Origin: Burkholderiales bacterium
GTDB taxonomy: Bacteria > Pseudomonadota > Gammaproteobacteria > Burkholderiales > Casimicrobiaceae
Assembly: GCA_015075645.1 (NCBI GenBank)
Contig: JABTUF010000003.1
Location: 649,120 to 713,119 of the forward strand
DNA: 64,000 nt
Direction: 5' to 3'
This document shows positions 25,654 through 34,671 of this stretch, piece by piece (the first letter of the stretch is position 1; each line of letters begins with the position of its first letter). Below the pieces are notes generated by a model. It ran no database searches. It had not been told where the DNA came from and saw only the letters and a program-made list of their open reading frames with translations. The position numbers and the translations under genes are program-made.

Positions 25654-27435
25654 ATGTCGATCGTCACGCTGTTCCGGGGGTTGGCCGCCGCCCTGGCCCT
25701 CGCCCTCGCGACCGGCGCGAGCGCGGCCGACCCCGCGAAGGTCTACCGCATCGCCTTCGGCGTCGCCGAGACGAGCTTCGACCCGGCCCGGGTCTCCGAC
25801 CTCTATTCGAACACGGTCAACGAGGCGATCTTCGAGCGCCTCCTGACCTACGACTACCTCGCGCGTCCCTCGAAGCTCGTGCCGCTGGTCGCCGAGACGA
25901 TGCCCGCGGTGACCGACGGGGGCAAGACCTACACGTTCAAGCTGCGCAAGGGCATCTTCTTCACGCCCGACCCGGCGTTCAAGGGTGTCAAGCGCGAACT
26001 CGTCGCGGCCGACTTCGCCTACACGATCAAGCGCCACGCCGACCCGAAGAACCGCTCGCCGTGGGTCTTCATGGTCGAGGGGCGCATCGTCGGGCTCGAC
26101 GGCCTGATCGAGCAGGCGAAGAAGACCGGCAAGTTCGACTACGACGCGAAGATCCCCGGGCTCGAGACGCCGGATCCCTACACGCTGGTGATCCGGCTCG
26201 TCGCGCCGGATTACCTGTTCAACTATACGGTGGCCCACGTCCCGTTCGGCGCGCAGGCGCGCGAGGTGGTCGAGCACTACGGACAGGAGCAGGTCGGCGC
26301 GCATCCGGTCGGCACCGGCCCGTACTTCCTGAAGGAATGGAAGCGCGCCGCGCGCATCGTGCTCGAGGCGAATCCCGACTATCGCGGCTTCGTGTGGGAC
26401 TTCGCGCCGTCGGACGACCCCTGGGACCAGCAGGTCGTGCGCGACATGCGCGGCAAGAAGATGCCGCAGATCGGTCGGGTCGAGATCTCGATCATCGAGG
26501 AGGACCAGTCGCGCTGGCTCGCGTTCGGCGGCAAGGAACTCGACGTGCTGGCGCTGCCGGGCACGTTCCGCCCGCAGGCGATCGGCGCGAACGGCGAACT
26601 GCTGCCACGCTGGTCGGGCGAGGGCGTCAAGCTCTACAAGGCGATCGATCCGGACATCAGCTACACGTTCTTCAATTTCCGCGACCCGGTCGTCGGCGGA
26701 TTCGAGCCGGCGAAGCTCGCGCTGCGCCGCGCGATCATCATGGCCTACGACGTGCGCGAGGAGATCGAGGTGGTCCGCAAGGGACAGGCGGTGCGCGCGC
26801 AGATGCCGATCCCGTTCGGCGTCGTCGGCCACGATCCGTCCTACCGCACGGTCAACCCGTACGATCCGGATCTCGCCAACAAGCTCCTCGACCGCTTCGG
26901 CTACAGGAAGGGCCCGGACGGCTGGCGCACGCAGCCCGACGGCAAGCCGCTCGTGATCCGCCAGGCGACCGGCACCACGCAGATCGACCGCACCTTCAAC
27001 GAGCTGTGGAAGAAGGCGGCCGACTCGATCCACGTCCGCATGGTGTTCGACGCCGGGAAGTTCGCCGACAACCTGAAGCAGGCGAAGGCCTGCCAGCTCA
27101 TGATGTGGAGCGCCGCGTGGACCGCCGACTACCCCGACGGCGAGAACTTCATGCAGCTCCTCTACGGGCCGAACACCGGCCAGAGCAACAACGGCTGCTA
27201 CGAGTCGAAGTCCTTCGACGCGCTCTACGTCAAGATGCGCGCGCTGCCGATCGACGCGCCGGAGCGCAACCGGCTGTTCCTCGAGATGACGCGCCAGATG
27301 GACGTCGACGGCGCCTGGGGCATGCACGTGTCGCGCGAGCGCAACCAGATGATCCGCCCGTGGGTGCTGGGCTACAAGAAGCACCCGATCCTGCACGGCG
27401 AGTGGCTCTACATGGACCTCGCCCCGCGCTCATGA
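25654..27435 (+). CDS. ABC transporter substrate-binding protein, peptide/nickel type (first of two)
   Basis: 593 residues of the SBP family 5 (OppA/DppA). The signal peptide is MSIVTLFRGLAAALALALATGASA-A. Cluster C features include PTxxxFDPAR-like (ETSFDPARVSDLY), a central AFAIMAYDVREEI-type helix and YPDGENFMQLLYGPNTGQSNNGCY near the C terminus. It delivers peptides or a similar solute to the permeases encoded downstream. An in-frame ATG 15 residues upstream is less likely because it splits the signal. The stop overlaps the ATG of the second binding protein (ATGA). Confidence 0.92.
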   Translation: MSIVTLFRGLAAALALALATGASAADPAKVYRIAFGVAETSFDPARVSDLYSNTVNEAIFERLLTYDYLARPSKLVPLVAETMPAVTDGGKTYTFKLRKGIFFTPDPAFKGVKRELVAADFAYTIKRHADPKNRSPWVFMVEGRIVGLDGLIEQAKKTGKFDYDAKIPGLETPDPYTLVIRLVAPDYLFNYTVAHVPFGAQAREVVEHYGQEQVGAHPVGTGPYFLKEWKRAARIVLEANPDYRGFVWDFAPSDDPWDQQVVRDMRGKKMPQIGRVEISIIEEDQSRWLAFGGKELDVLALPGTFRPQAIGANGELLPRWSGEGVKLYKAIDPDISYTFFNFRDPVVGGFEPAKLALRRAIIMAYDVREEIEVVRKGQAVRAQMPIPFGVVGHDPSYRTVNPYDPDLANKLLDRFGYRKGPDGWRTQPDGKPLVIRQATGTTQIDRTFNELWKKAADSIHVRMVFDAGKFADNLKQAKACQLMMWSAAWTADYPDGENFMQLLYGPNTGQSNNGCYESKSFDALYVKMRALPIDAPERNRLFLEMTRQMDVDGAWGMHVSRERNQMIRPWVLGYKKHPILHGEWLYMDLAPRS

Positions 27436-29228
27436 CCCGCATCGTGCTCGCACTCGCGCGCCGCGCGTTCGCGATCCTGATCGCGGCGGCCGCGGCGCCC
27501 GCGCTCGCGGCGCCGGACATGAACAAGGTGATCCGCGAGGTGTTTCCGGCCGCGGAGTCCGGCTTCGACCCCGCCGCGGTGCACGACCTGTACTCCGGAA
27601 CGCTCGTGCAGGGCATCTTCGAGACGCTCTACACCTACGACTACCTCGCGCGGCCCTCGAAGCTCGTGCCGCTCACGGCGGACGCGATGCCCGAGGTCAC
27701 CGACGAGGGCAGGACCTGGACGATCCGGCTGAAGAAGGGCATCCGCTTCGCCGACGACCCGGTGTTCGGAGGCAAGCCGCGCGAACTGGTCGCCGAGGAC
27801 TACGTCTATTCGCTCAAGCGCCTGATCGACCCGAAGATCCGTTCGCCCTGGGCCTTCCTCGTCGAGGGCAAGATCGTCGGATTGGACGAGATCGCCGCGA
27901 AGGCGAAGGCGAGCGGCAGGTTCGACTACGACGCGAAGGTGCCCGGCCTCGAGGCGGTCGACCGCTACACGATCCGTATCCGGCTCGAGGCGACCGACTA
28001 CAACCTGCCCTACATCCTCGCGCACGAGCCGTCCGCCGCGGTGGCGCGCGAGGTGATCGCGAAGTACGCGGAGGTCGACGGGCGCGCGCAGGCGAATCCG
28101 GTCGGCACCGGCCCCTACCGGCTCGTGCGCTGGGTGCGCAGTTCGAAGATCGTGCTGGAGGCGAATCCGCACTATCGCGGCTTCACCTGGAACTTCTCGT
28201 CGACCGACCCGGCGGACGCGCAACTGATCCGCGAGATGAAGGGCAAGTCGATGCCCGCGGTCGGCCGGGTCGAGGTCTCGATCATCGAGGAGGACCAGGC
28301 GCGCCTCCTCGCGTTCCAGAACGGCGAGGTCGACCTGATGAACATGGAGGGACCGCTCGCGCCCAAGGTGCTCGACGGCGCGACGCTGCGGCCCGAGATG
28401 AAGGCGAAGGGCGTGAAGCTCTCGCGCCTCATCGATCCGGAGATCTCCTACACCTACTGGAACATGCAGGATCCGGTCGTCGGCGGGCTCTCGAAGGAGA
28501 AGGTCGCGCTCCGCCGCGCGATGGCGATGAGCTACGACGTCGCCGAGGAGATCAAGGTCATCCGCAACGGCCAGGCGATCGAGGCGAAATACCCGATCCC
28601 GCCGGGCGTGGTGGGCCACGAGAGCGCGTGGAAGCCGGGCATCGTCCACGATCCCGCGGGCGCCAACGCGCTGCTCGACCGCTTCGGCTACAAGCGCGGC
28701 GCGGACGGATGGCGTACCCTTCCGGACGGCAAGCCGCTCACCGTCCGGCTGTCGTCGCGGCCGGACACGCTGGGCCGCCAGCAGGACGAGATCTGGAAGA
28801 AGTCGCTCGACGCGATCGGCGTGCGCATGGACGTGCACAAGGACAAGTTCCCGGAACTCCTGAAGGCCGAGAAGCAGTGCAAGCTCCAGATGCGCGTCGC
28901 CGCGTGGATCGCCGACTATCCGGACGGCGACAACTTCATGCAGCTGCTCTACGGGCCCAACACGTTCCAGAGCAACAACGCGTGCGCGAAGATGCCCGAA
29001 TTCGACCGGCTCTACGAGAAATCCGTCAAGCTTCCGCCCGGACCGGAACGCGACGCGCTCTACCGCGACATGACGAAGGTGATGGAGGCCTACGCGCCGT
29101 GGCGCCTGACGGTGAGCCGCTACCGCAACATGCTCGCGCAGCCGTGGGTGCTGGGCTACCGCCGGCATCCGATCCTGCACGCGCACTGGAAGTTCGTCGA
29201 CGTCGACGCGGCGGCGAAGGGAAAGTAG
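27432..29228 (+). CDS. ABC transporter substrate-binding protein, peptide/nickel type (second of two)
   Basis: 598 residues, collinear with and closely similar to the preceding protein: both share TYDYLARPSKLVPL near the N terminus, SIIEEDQ in the middle and YPDG(E/D)NFMQLLYGPNT near the C terminus, so the pair is a tandem duplication. A signal peptide (MTRIVLALARRAFAILIAAAAAPALA-A) is present. Divergence in the binding-cleft region suggests different ligand preference with shared permeases. It starts in a 4-base overlap with the first gene. Confidence 0.92.
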   Translation: MTRIVLALARRAFAILIAAAAAPALAAPDMNKVIREVFPAAESGFDPAAVHDLYSGTLVQGIFETLYTYDYLARPSKLVPLTADAMPEVTDEGRTWTIRLKKGIRFADDPVFGGKPRELVAEDYVYSLKRLIDPKIRSPWAFLVEGKIVGLDEIAAKAKASGRFDYDAKVPGLEAVDRYTIRIRLEATDYNLPYILAHEPSAAVAREVIAKYAEVDGRAQANPVGTGPYRLVRWVRSSKIVLEANPHYRGFTWNFSSTDPADAQLIREMKGKSMPAVGRVEVSIIEEDQARLLAFQNGEVDLMNMEGPLAPKVLDGATLRPEMKAKGVKLSRLIDPEISYTYWNMQDPVVGGLSKEKVALRRAMAMSYDVAEEIKVIRNGQAIEAKYPIPPGVVGHESAWKPGIVHDPAGANALLDRFGYKRGADGWRTLPDGKPLTVRLSSRPDTLGRQQDEIWKKSLDAIGVRMDVHKDKFPELLKAEKQCKLQMRVAAWIADYPDGDNFMQLLYGPNTFQSNNACAKMPEFDRLYEKSVKLPPGPERDALYRDMTKVMEAYAPWRLTVSRYRNMLAQPWVLGYRRHPILHAHWKFVDVDAAAKGK

Positions 29229-29417
29229 GGGGAGGGCAGGACGCGCGGGCGGCGGGGCCGCCGCGCGCGGGGCGGCATCACACGGATCCGCGCCCGCCGG
29301 ACGAGAACCGGGGCACCCGGGCGTGCGGCGGGCGCGGAGTGTGAGGGCGGGGCAGAGCAGCGCGGGCATGCGATCCGGCGGCCGTGCGAACGGCCGGGAC
29401 TCCGGCGAGGAGAGGCG
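29229..29417. other. 189-base GC-rich gap with hairpins between binding-protein and permease genes
   Basis: Contains a strong GC hairpin near 29245-29270 (GGGCGGC ... GCCGCC) and a smaller one with stem GGCCGT/ACGGCC near 29383-29398. Stem-loops after binding-protein genes commonly protect that mRNA segment and lower permease expression; that role is inferred here. The ribosome site GAGGAGAGG precedes the permease. Confidence 0.5.
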
Positions 29418-30356
29418 ATGACGGCGTACATCATCCGGCGCCTGTGGCAGATGGTCCCGACGCTCGCGGGCGTCGTGATCCTCGTGTTCTTCCTGTTCAA
29501 CTGGGTCGGCGGCGATCCGGCCTACGTGCTCGCCGGCAAGATCAGCAACCAGGAGCAGATCGACAACATCCGGCGGCAGCTCGGCGTCGACCAGCCCTAC
29601 TGGGTCCAGCTCTGGATCTTCGTCAAGCAGATCGTCACCGGCGACTTCGGCGCCTCCTGGAGCACCAACGAGCGCATCAGCTCGATCATCCTCACCCGCC
29701 TGCCGCCGTCGCTGACGGTGCTGGTGCCGCTGACGATCCTCGACGCGCTGATCGCGATCGGCCTCGCGCTCGCGGTCGCCTACGTGCGCGGCTCGCTCAC
29801 CGACCGCGCGGTGATGGTGATCTGCACGGTCGGGCTGTCGATCTCGATCCTCGTCTACATCATCGTGTTCCAGTACGTGTTCGCCTACAAGCTCGGCTGG
29901 TTCCCGGTGCAGGGCTGGGGTGACTCGTTCTGGGAGAACCTCGTCCGCTACTCGTCGCTGCCGATCCTGATCGGTCTCGTCGTGTCGATCGCGCCGAGCC
30001 TGCGGCTCTACCGGACCTTCGTGCTCGACGAGATCAACCAGGACTACGTGCGCACCGCGCGCGCGAAGGGCCTCTCCGAGAACCGCATCATGTGGGTGCA
30101 CGTGCTGCGCAACGCCTCGATCCCGATCATCACCAACATCATGGCGTCGCTGCCGGGCCTTCTGATCGGCGCCTTCCTGATCGAGCGCTTCTTCTCGATC
30201 CCGGGCATCGGACGCGAGGTGATCCTCGCGGTCGAGCGCAGCGATTTTCCGGTCATCAAGGCGATCACCGTGTACGTCGCGGTCGCGACGATGGTCTTCA
30301 ACCTGCTCGCCGACCTGATGTACAAGGCCGTCGACCCGCGCGTGCAGTTGCGCTGA
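29418..30356 (+). CDS. ABC transporter permease, DppB/OppB type
   Basis: 312 residues, six transmembrane segments. Starts MTAYIIRRLWQMVPTLAGVVILVFFLFN, standard for DppB-type permeases, and has the EAA-loop motif DYVRTARAKGLSENRIMWVHVLRNA. It forms the inner-membrane channel with the permease encoded next. Confidence 0.95.
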   Translation: MTAYIIRRLWQMVPTLAGVVILVFFLFNWVGGDPAYVLAGKISNQEQIDNIRRQLGVDQPYWVQLWIFVKQIVTGDFGASWSTNERISSIILTRLPPSLTVLVPLTILDALIAIGLALAVAYVRGSLTDRAVMVICTVGLSISILVYIIVFQYVFAYKLGWFPVQGWGDSFWENLVRYSSLPILIGLVVSIAPSLRLYRTFVLDEINQDYVRTARAKGLSENRIMWVHVLRNASIPIITNIMASLPGLLIGAFLIERFFSIPGIGREVILAVERSDFPVIKAITVYVAVATMVFNLLADLMYKAVDPRVQLR

Positions 30357-30370
30357 CGGGAGCCCCGGCC

Positions 30371-31564
30371 ATGAGCGCTCCCCTCGCCACCACGCTGCCG
30401 CGCAACGCCGACGGTTCGCGCGCGGTTCCCAAGAACGTCTCGCCCGGTCTGTGGACGCTCGCCTGGCGGCGGCTTCTCGTCGACCGCGTCGGCATGGTCT
30501 CGCTCGCGATCGTCGCCGCGTTCATCGCGATGATGATCCTCTCGGCGACCGGACTCATCGCGCGCGACTGGTCGAAGGAGGTCGGCGTCAACTACGCGCC
30601 GCCGTCGTTCATCGGCGCCGACGCCGAGTCGGGCACGCCGGCCTCGCCCGCCGCCGCGCCCGAGCCCCCGATCCCCGCCGCCGAGTGGAAGAGCGAGATC
30701 GTCGACCCGCTCGCCGACGCGATCGCGGAGATCCGCGGCGCGAAGCCGGCGCCGACCGCGCCCTCGACCGGGGCCGACGCGAAGAGCGTCGACCCGCTCG
30801 CCGACGTGATGGCGGACATCCGCGCCGGCAAGGGCGTGACGCCCGCCGCGGCGCCGGCGGAGCTCCGTCAGGCGACGCTGCCGTTCGGCGGCGACAAGTG
30901 GGGCCGCGACGTGATCGCGAAGACGATCAAGGGCTCCGAGACCTCGATCTTCGTCGGCATCATGTCGGCGATCGTCGCCGTCGCGCTCGGCACGCTGTTC
31001 GGCGCGATCTCCGGCTACTACGGCGGCTTCGTCGACGACGCGTTCAACTGGTTCTACTCGGTGTTCAACTCGATACCCTACCTGCTCCTGATCCTCGCGG
31101 TCGCGGCGGTGCTGCAGCAGAAGGGGATCCTCACGATCATCCTGATCCTCGGCTTGACCGGCTGGACCGGCGTGTTCCGCCTGATCCGGGCCGAGTACCT
31201 GAAGCACAAGGCGCGCGAGTACGTGCAGGCGGCCGACGCGATCGGCGCGTCGAACGCGCGCCGCATGTTCGTCCACATCTTCCCCAACGTCTCGCACGTG
31301 GTGCTGGTGCAGCTCTCGATCCTCGCGGTCGGCTTCATCAAGGCCGAGGTGATCCTGTCGTTCCTGGGCTTCGGCGTGCCGGTCGACGTCGTCTCCTGGG
31401 GCTCGATGCTGAACGAGGCGCAGAACGAGCTGATCCTCGGCAAATGGTGGCAGCTCGTCGCGGCGACGATCGCGATGGCGACGCTCGTCACCGCGTTCTC
31501 GCTCTTCACCGACGCGCTGCGCGACGCGCTCGACCCGAAGCTCAAGGGACTGAAGGGGCACTGA
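30371..31564 (+). CDS. ABC transporter permease, DppC/OppC type, with a duplicated periplasmic insert
   Basis: 397 residues, about 100 longer than usual for the family. After the first transmembrane helix (about 38-60) an insert carries two similar segments, VDPLADAIAEIRGAKPA and VDPLADVMADIRAGKG, separated by a Pro/Ala/Thr linker, before the usual FGGDKWGRDVI motif. The remaining helices and the EAA loop (EYVQAADAIGASNARRMFVHIFPN) are normal. The insert would lie in the periplasm, where it could contact the binding proteins; that is inference. It starts 14 bases after the first permease gene. Confidence 0.92.
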   Translation: MSAPLATTLPRNADGSRAVPKNVSPGLWTLAWRRLLVDRVGMVSLAIVAAFIAMMILSATGLIARDWSKEVGVNYAPPSFIGADAESGTPASPAAAPEPPIPAAEWKSEIVDPLADAIAEIRGAKPAPTAPSTGADAKSVDPLADVMADIRAGKGVTPAAAPAELRQATLPFGGDKWGRDVIAKTIKGSETSIFVGIMSAIVAVALGTLFGAISGYYGGFVDDAFNWFYSVFNSIPYLLLILAVAAVLQQKGILTIILILGLTGWTGVFRLIRAEYLKHKAREYVQAADAIGASNARRMFVHIFPNVSHVVLVQLSILAVGFIKAEVILSFLGFGVPVDVVSWGSMLNEAQNELILGKWWQLVAATIAMATLVTAFSLFTDALRDALDPKLKGLKGH

Positions 31565-31565
31565 C

Positions 31566-33290
31566 ATGGCCACGCCGACCGCTATGCCTTCGTCCGGCGA
31601 GCCGCTGGTCTCGGTCCGCGACTTGCGCGTGTCGTTCCGCCTCGGCGGCGACGCGACCTTCGACGCGGTGAAGGGCGTCTCGTTCGACATCCCGGCCGAC
31701 AGCACCGTCGCGCTGGTCGGCGAATCGGGCTCGGGCAAGAGCGTGACCGCGCTCTCGATCCTGGGCCTGCTGCCGCCGGAGAACTCGATCGTCGATCCGC
31801 GGAGCCGCATCCTCTTCGGCGGACGCAATCTCGTCGGCCTGCCGCTGCGCACGATGCGCGACCTGCGCGGCGCCGACATCTCGATGATCTTCCAGGAGCC
31901 GATGACCTCGTTGAACCCGGTGTTCACCGTCGGGTTCCAGCTCTCCGAGGTGCTGCAGCTCCATCGCGGACTCTCGCCGCGCGCGGCGCACCGCCGCGCG
32001 ATCGAACTCCTCGACGAAGTCGGCATTCCCGAGCCGCGCCGGCGCGTCCGCGCGTTCCCGTCGCAGATGTCGGGCGGCCAGCAGCAGCGCGTGATGATCG
32101 CGATGGCGATCGCCTGCGAGCCGAAGCTCCTGATCGCCGACGAGCCGACGACGGCGCTCGACGTGACGATCCAGAAACAGATCCTCGACCTGATCGCCGA
32201 GCTGAAGAAGCGCCACCAGATGAGCGTGCTGTTCATCACGCACGACCTCGCGGTCGTCGGCGAGATCGCCGACCACGTCATCGTCATGCGCAACGGTGAG
32301 GTCCGCGAGCAGGGCGCGGCGAAGCAGGTGTTCGAATCGCCGAAGGACGAGTACACGAAGGCGCTGCTCGAATGCCGCCCGGCGCTCGACCACCGTCCGA
32401 TGCGGCTGCCGGTCATCGACGACTTCATGGGCGGGAAGGGGCCGCAGCGCCTCGAGGAGCGCAAGCGCGGCGTGACCCCCGCCGACCCGGTCGTGCTCGA
32501 CGTGCAGGGCCTGGGCAAGAGCTTCTTCGTGCGCGAGGGGATCTTCGGCCGGCGCGAGTTCAAGGCCGCCGCCGACGTGTCGTTCAAGCTGCGTCGCGGA
32601 CGCACGCTCGGCCTCGTCGGCGAGTCGGGCTCGGGCAAGACGACGGTGGGGCTGACGCTGATGCGCCTGCACGAGGCGACCGCGGGCCGGGCGCTCTTCG
32701 AGGGGAAGGACATCCTCGCGATGAGCGACCGCGAGTTCATGGCCTACAAGCGGCGCATCCAGATCATCTTCCAGAATCCCTACGCGTCGCTCAACCCGCG
32801 CTTCACCATCGGCCAGATCCTGACCGAGCCGATGCAGATCCACGGCATCGGTGCGGACGCTCGCGAGCGCACCGACCTGGTGTTCGACCTGCTCGGGAAG
32901 GTCGGACTGCCGGACGCGTCGTTCTACAAGTATCCGCACGAGTTTTCGGGCGGCCAGCGCCAGCGCGTCGCGATCGCGCGCTGCCTCACGCTCAAGCCCG
33001 AGATCCTCATCTGCGACGAGTCGGTCTCCGCGCTCGACGTGTCGGTGCAGGCGCAGGTGCTGAACCTGCTCGCAGACCTGCAGGACGAGTTCAAGCTCGC
33101 CTACCTCTTCATCTCGCACGACCTCGCGGTCGTCAAGTACATCTCCGACGAGGTGATGGTGATGAACGAGGGGCGGGTGGTCGAGATCGCGGACGCGGAC
33201 ACCATCTACCGCAGCCCGCGCGAGGACTACACGCGCCGCCTCCTCTCCGCCATCCCGAAGGGGTGGCAGGGCGAGCGCGCCGCCGCCTGA
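31566..33290 (+). CDS. ABC transporter ATPase with two nucleotide-binding domains (DppDF fusion type)
   Basis: 574 residues. Domain 1 (about 10-265) has GESGSGKSVTAL, SGGQQQRVMIA and LLIADEPTTALD; domain 2 (about 310-560) has GESGSGKTTVGL, SGGQRQRVAIA and ILICDESVSALD. Each half is a peptide/nickel-type ATPase, so one chain replaces separate DppD and DppF subunits, as in GsiA and YejF. It closes the operon, one base after the second permease. Confidence 0.95.
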   Translation: MATPTAMPSSGEPLVSVRDLRVSFRLGGDATFDAVKGVSFDIPADSTVALVGESGSGKSVTALSILGLLPPENSIVDPRSRILFGGRNLVGLPLRTMRDLRGADISMIFQEPMTSLNPVFTVGFQLSEVLQLHRGLSPRAAHRRAIELLDEVGIPEPRRRVRAFPSQMSGGQQQRVMIAMAIACEPKLLIADEPTTALDVTIQKQILDLIAELKKRHQMSVLFITHDLAVVGEIADHVIVMRNGEVREQGAAKQVFESPKDEYTKALLECRPALDHRPMRLPVIDDFMGGKGPQRLEERKRGVTPADPVVLDVQGLGKSFFVREGIFGRREFKAAADVSFKLRRGRTLGLVGESGSGKTTVGLTLMRLHEATAGRALFEGKDILAMSDREFMAYKRRIQIIFQNPYASLNPRFTIGQILTEPMQIHGIGADARERTDLVFDLLGKVGLPDASFYKYPHEFSGGQRQRVAIARCLTLKPEILICDESVSALDVSVQAQVLNLLADLQDEFKLAYLFISHDLAVVKYISDEVMVMNEGRVVEIADADTIYRSPREDYTRRLLSAIPKGWQGERAAA

Positions 33291-33304
33291 CCCCGGGCGG
33301 CGAA

Positions 33305-33323
33305 CCCGGTGCCGGACACCGGG
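33305..33323. terminator. Stem-loop between convergent ABC and TldE-like genes
   Basis: CCCGGTG pairs with CACCGGG across a 5-base loop in the 36-base gap between two convergent genes. It may serve both transcripts. No T-run. Confidence 0.55.
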
Positions 33324-33326
33324 GCG

Positions 33327-34670
33327 TCAGAGGGTGAAGGCGAGTTCGCGCACCAGCGCGCCGGGCACGCGCACCGACGACAACCGGCGTCCGTGGTAGG
33401 TCTCGGCGGACAGCGAGAGTTCGGACTCGCGGGTGAGCGCCTCGAGGTTCGCGCCCAGCATGCGGTAGATCGTGTCGTCGAAACGCAGCACGTCGACCGG
33501 CGCCACGATGCGCCCGTGCTCGACCCAGAAGGTCGCGAAGCGCGTCATGCCGGTGATGCGGCAGGCCGGGCGGTCCGAGTAGTTCGTGTACCAGAGGTTG
33601 CCGATCCACAGGCCGCGGTCGAGCGCGGCGAGCGCATCGGCCTGCGGAAGGTCGCCGCCGTCCATCGCGAGGGCCTCGGGCGACTCGTCGCCGTTCGCGC
33701 CATTGGCGTCGAGCGTGTACTCGCGGGCCGTGCGCGGCGAGGTGAGCGCGCCGACGAGTTCGCCGTCGCGCACCAGCGTCACCCGCGCCGGCCGCGCGAA
33801 GCCTTCCGCCTGGAATCCCGGGGCGACGCCGCCCGCGATGTCCTCGACGATCGACACGCGCGGATCGAGGCGCTCGCCGGCGCGCATGCGGGTGAGCGAA
33901 CTCTGCCGCGTCTCGAGCGCGCGCGCGGAGAAGCCGCCCCAGCCCAGGATCGAGGCGATCTCCTCGACTGCCGAGGGCGCGAGGAACGCGCGATGGCGTC
34001 CCGGTTCGAGGACTTTCGACCCGCGCGCGACCAGCGCGAGCCGCTCGCGCGCCTCGCCCATGCGCCGCGCGAGTTGTGCGCGGTCCCAGGCGAAGCCGGC
34101 GTACGCGCTCTTCACCGCCTTGTCGGTGCGGTCGTACAGGCTCCAGTCGAGGTTGAACGTCGTCGCCGCGTGCCAGTTGCGCTGGCCCGCGTCGTTCGCG
34201 AGCCCGCGCCACACCGGACCGGCCGCGTAGATGCCGACGAGGTCGAGCCCTGCTGCCGCTTCGAGCGCCTCGTCGATCGCCGTCTCCGACGCCGGCAGCC
34301 CGCCGCCGCGCGTCGAGCGCGAGTCCGACACGCCTTCGGGCAGCAGCAGGTACGGATCCTCGCCGAGCGAAGGCAGCACCGCGCGCAATGCATCGATCGC
34401 CGCCGCGATCGCCGCGCGGTCCTCCGAGGGGTCGCCCGACATCGACATCGTGTGCGCCGCGTGCCGCTTCCCGCGCAGGAGCCGGATCGACAGCTCCTGC
34501 TGCATCACGCTGCCGGCCTGGCGGACCTTGCCGCGGTTGAGCCGCACGAAGTCGGTGGACTCGCCCGCGCAGGTCGCGATGAAGCGCTCGCCCGGAGCGA
34601 GCACGCCGCGGATCGCGTCGACCCAGCCGTCGAACCGGCGTTCGGCGCGTTCGACCGGGTCGCCGCCCAT
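33327..34670 (-). CDS. TldE/PmbA-like protein of the TldD-TldE protease family
   Basis: 447 residues. It lacks the HExxxH metal motif seen in its partner, as expected for the TldE/PmbA subunit. Features include DFVRLNRGKVRQAGSV near the N terminus and LWIGNLWYTNYSDRPACRITGMTRF near the C terminus. TldD-TldE heterodimers degrade unfolded peptides and mature some RiPPs. The ATG at MGGDPVERAERR was preferred because a GGGGAG ribosome site lies 7 bases upstream; it starts one base after the TldD-like stop. The two genes are coupled. Confidence 0.85.
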   Translation of the reverse strand: MGGDPVERAERRFDGWVDAIRGVLAPGERFIATCAGESTDFVRLNRGKVRQAGSVMQQELSIRLLRGKRHAAHTMSMSGDPSEDRAAIAAAIDALRAVLPSLGEDPYLLLPEGVSDSRSTRGGGLPASETAIDEALEAAAGLDLVGIYAAGPVWRGLANDAGQRNWHAATTFNLDWSLYDRTDKAVKSAYAGFAWDRAQLARRMGEARERLALVARGSKVLEPGRHRAFLAPSAVEEIASILGWGGFSARALETRQSSLTRMRAGERLDPRVSIVEDIAGGVAPGFQAEGFARPARVTLVRDGELVGALTSPRTAREYTLDANGANGDESPEALAMDGGDLPQADALAALDRGLWIGNLWYTNYSDRPACRITGMTRFATFWVEHGRIVAPVDVLRFDDTIYRMLGANLEALTRESELSLSAETYHGRRLSSVRVPGALVRELAFTL

Positions 34671-34671
34671 G

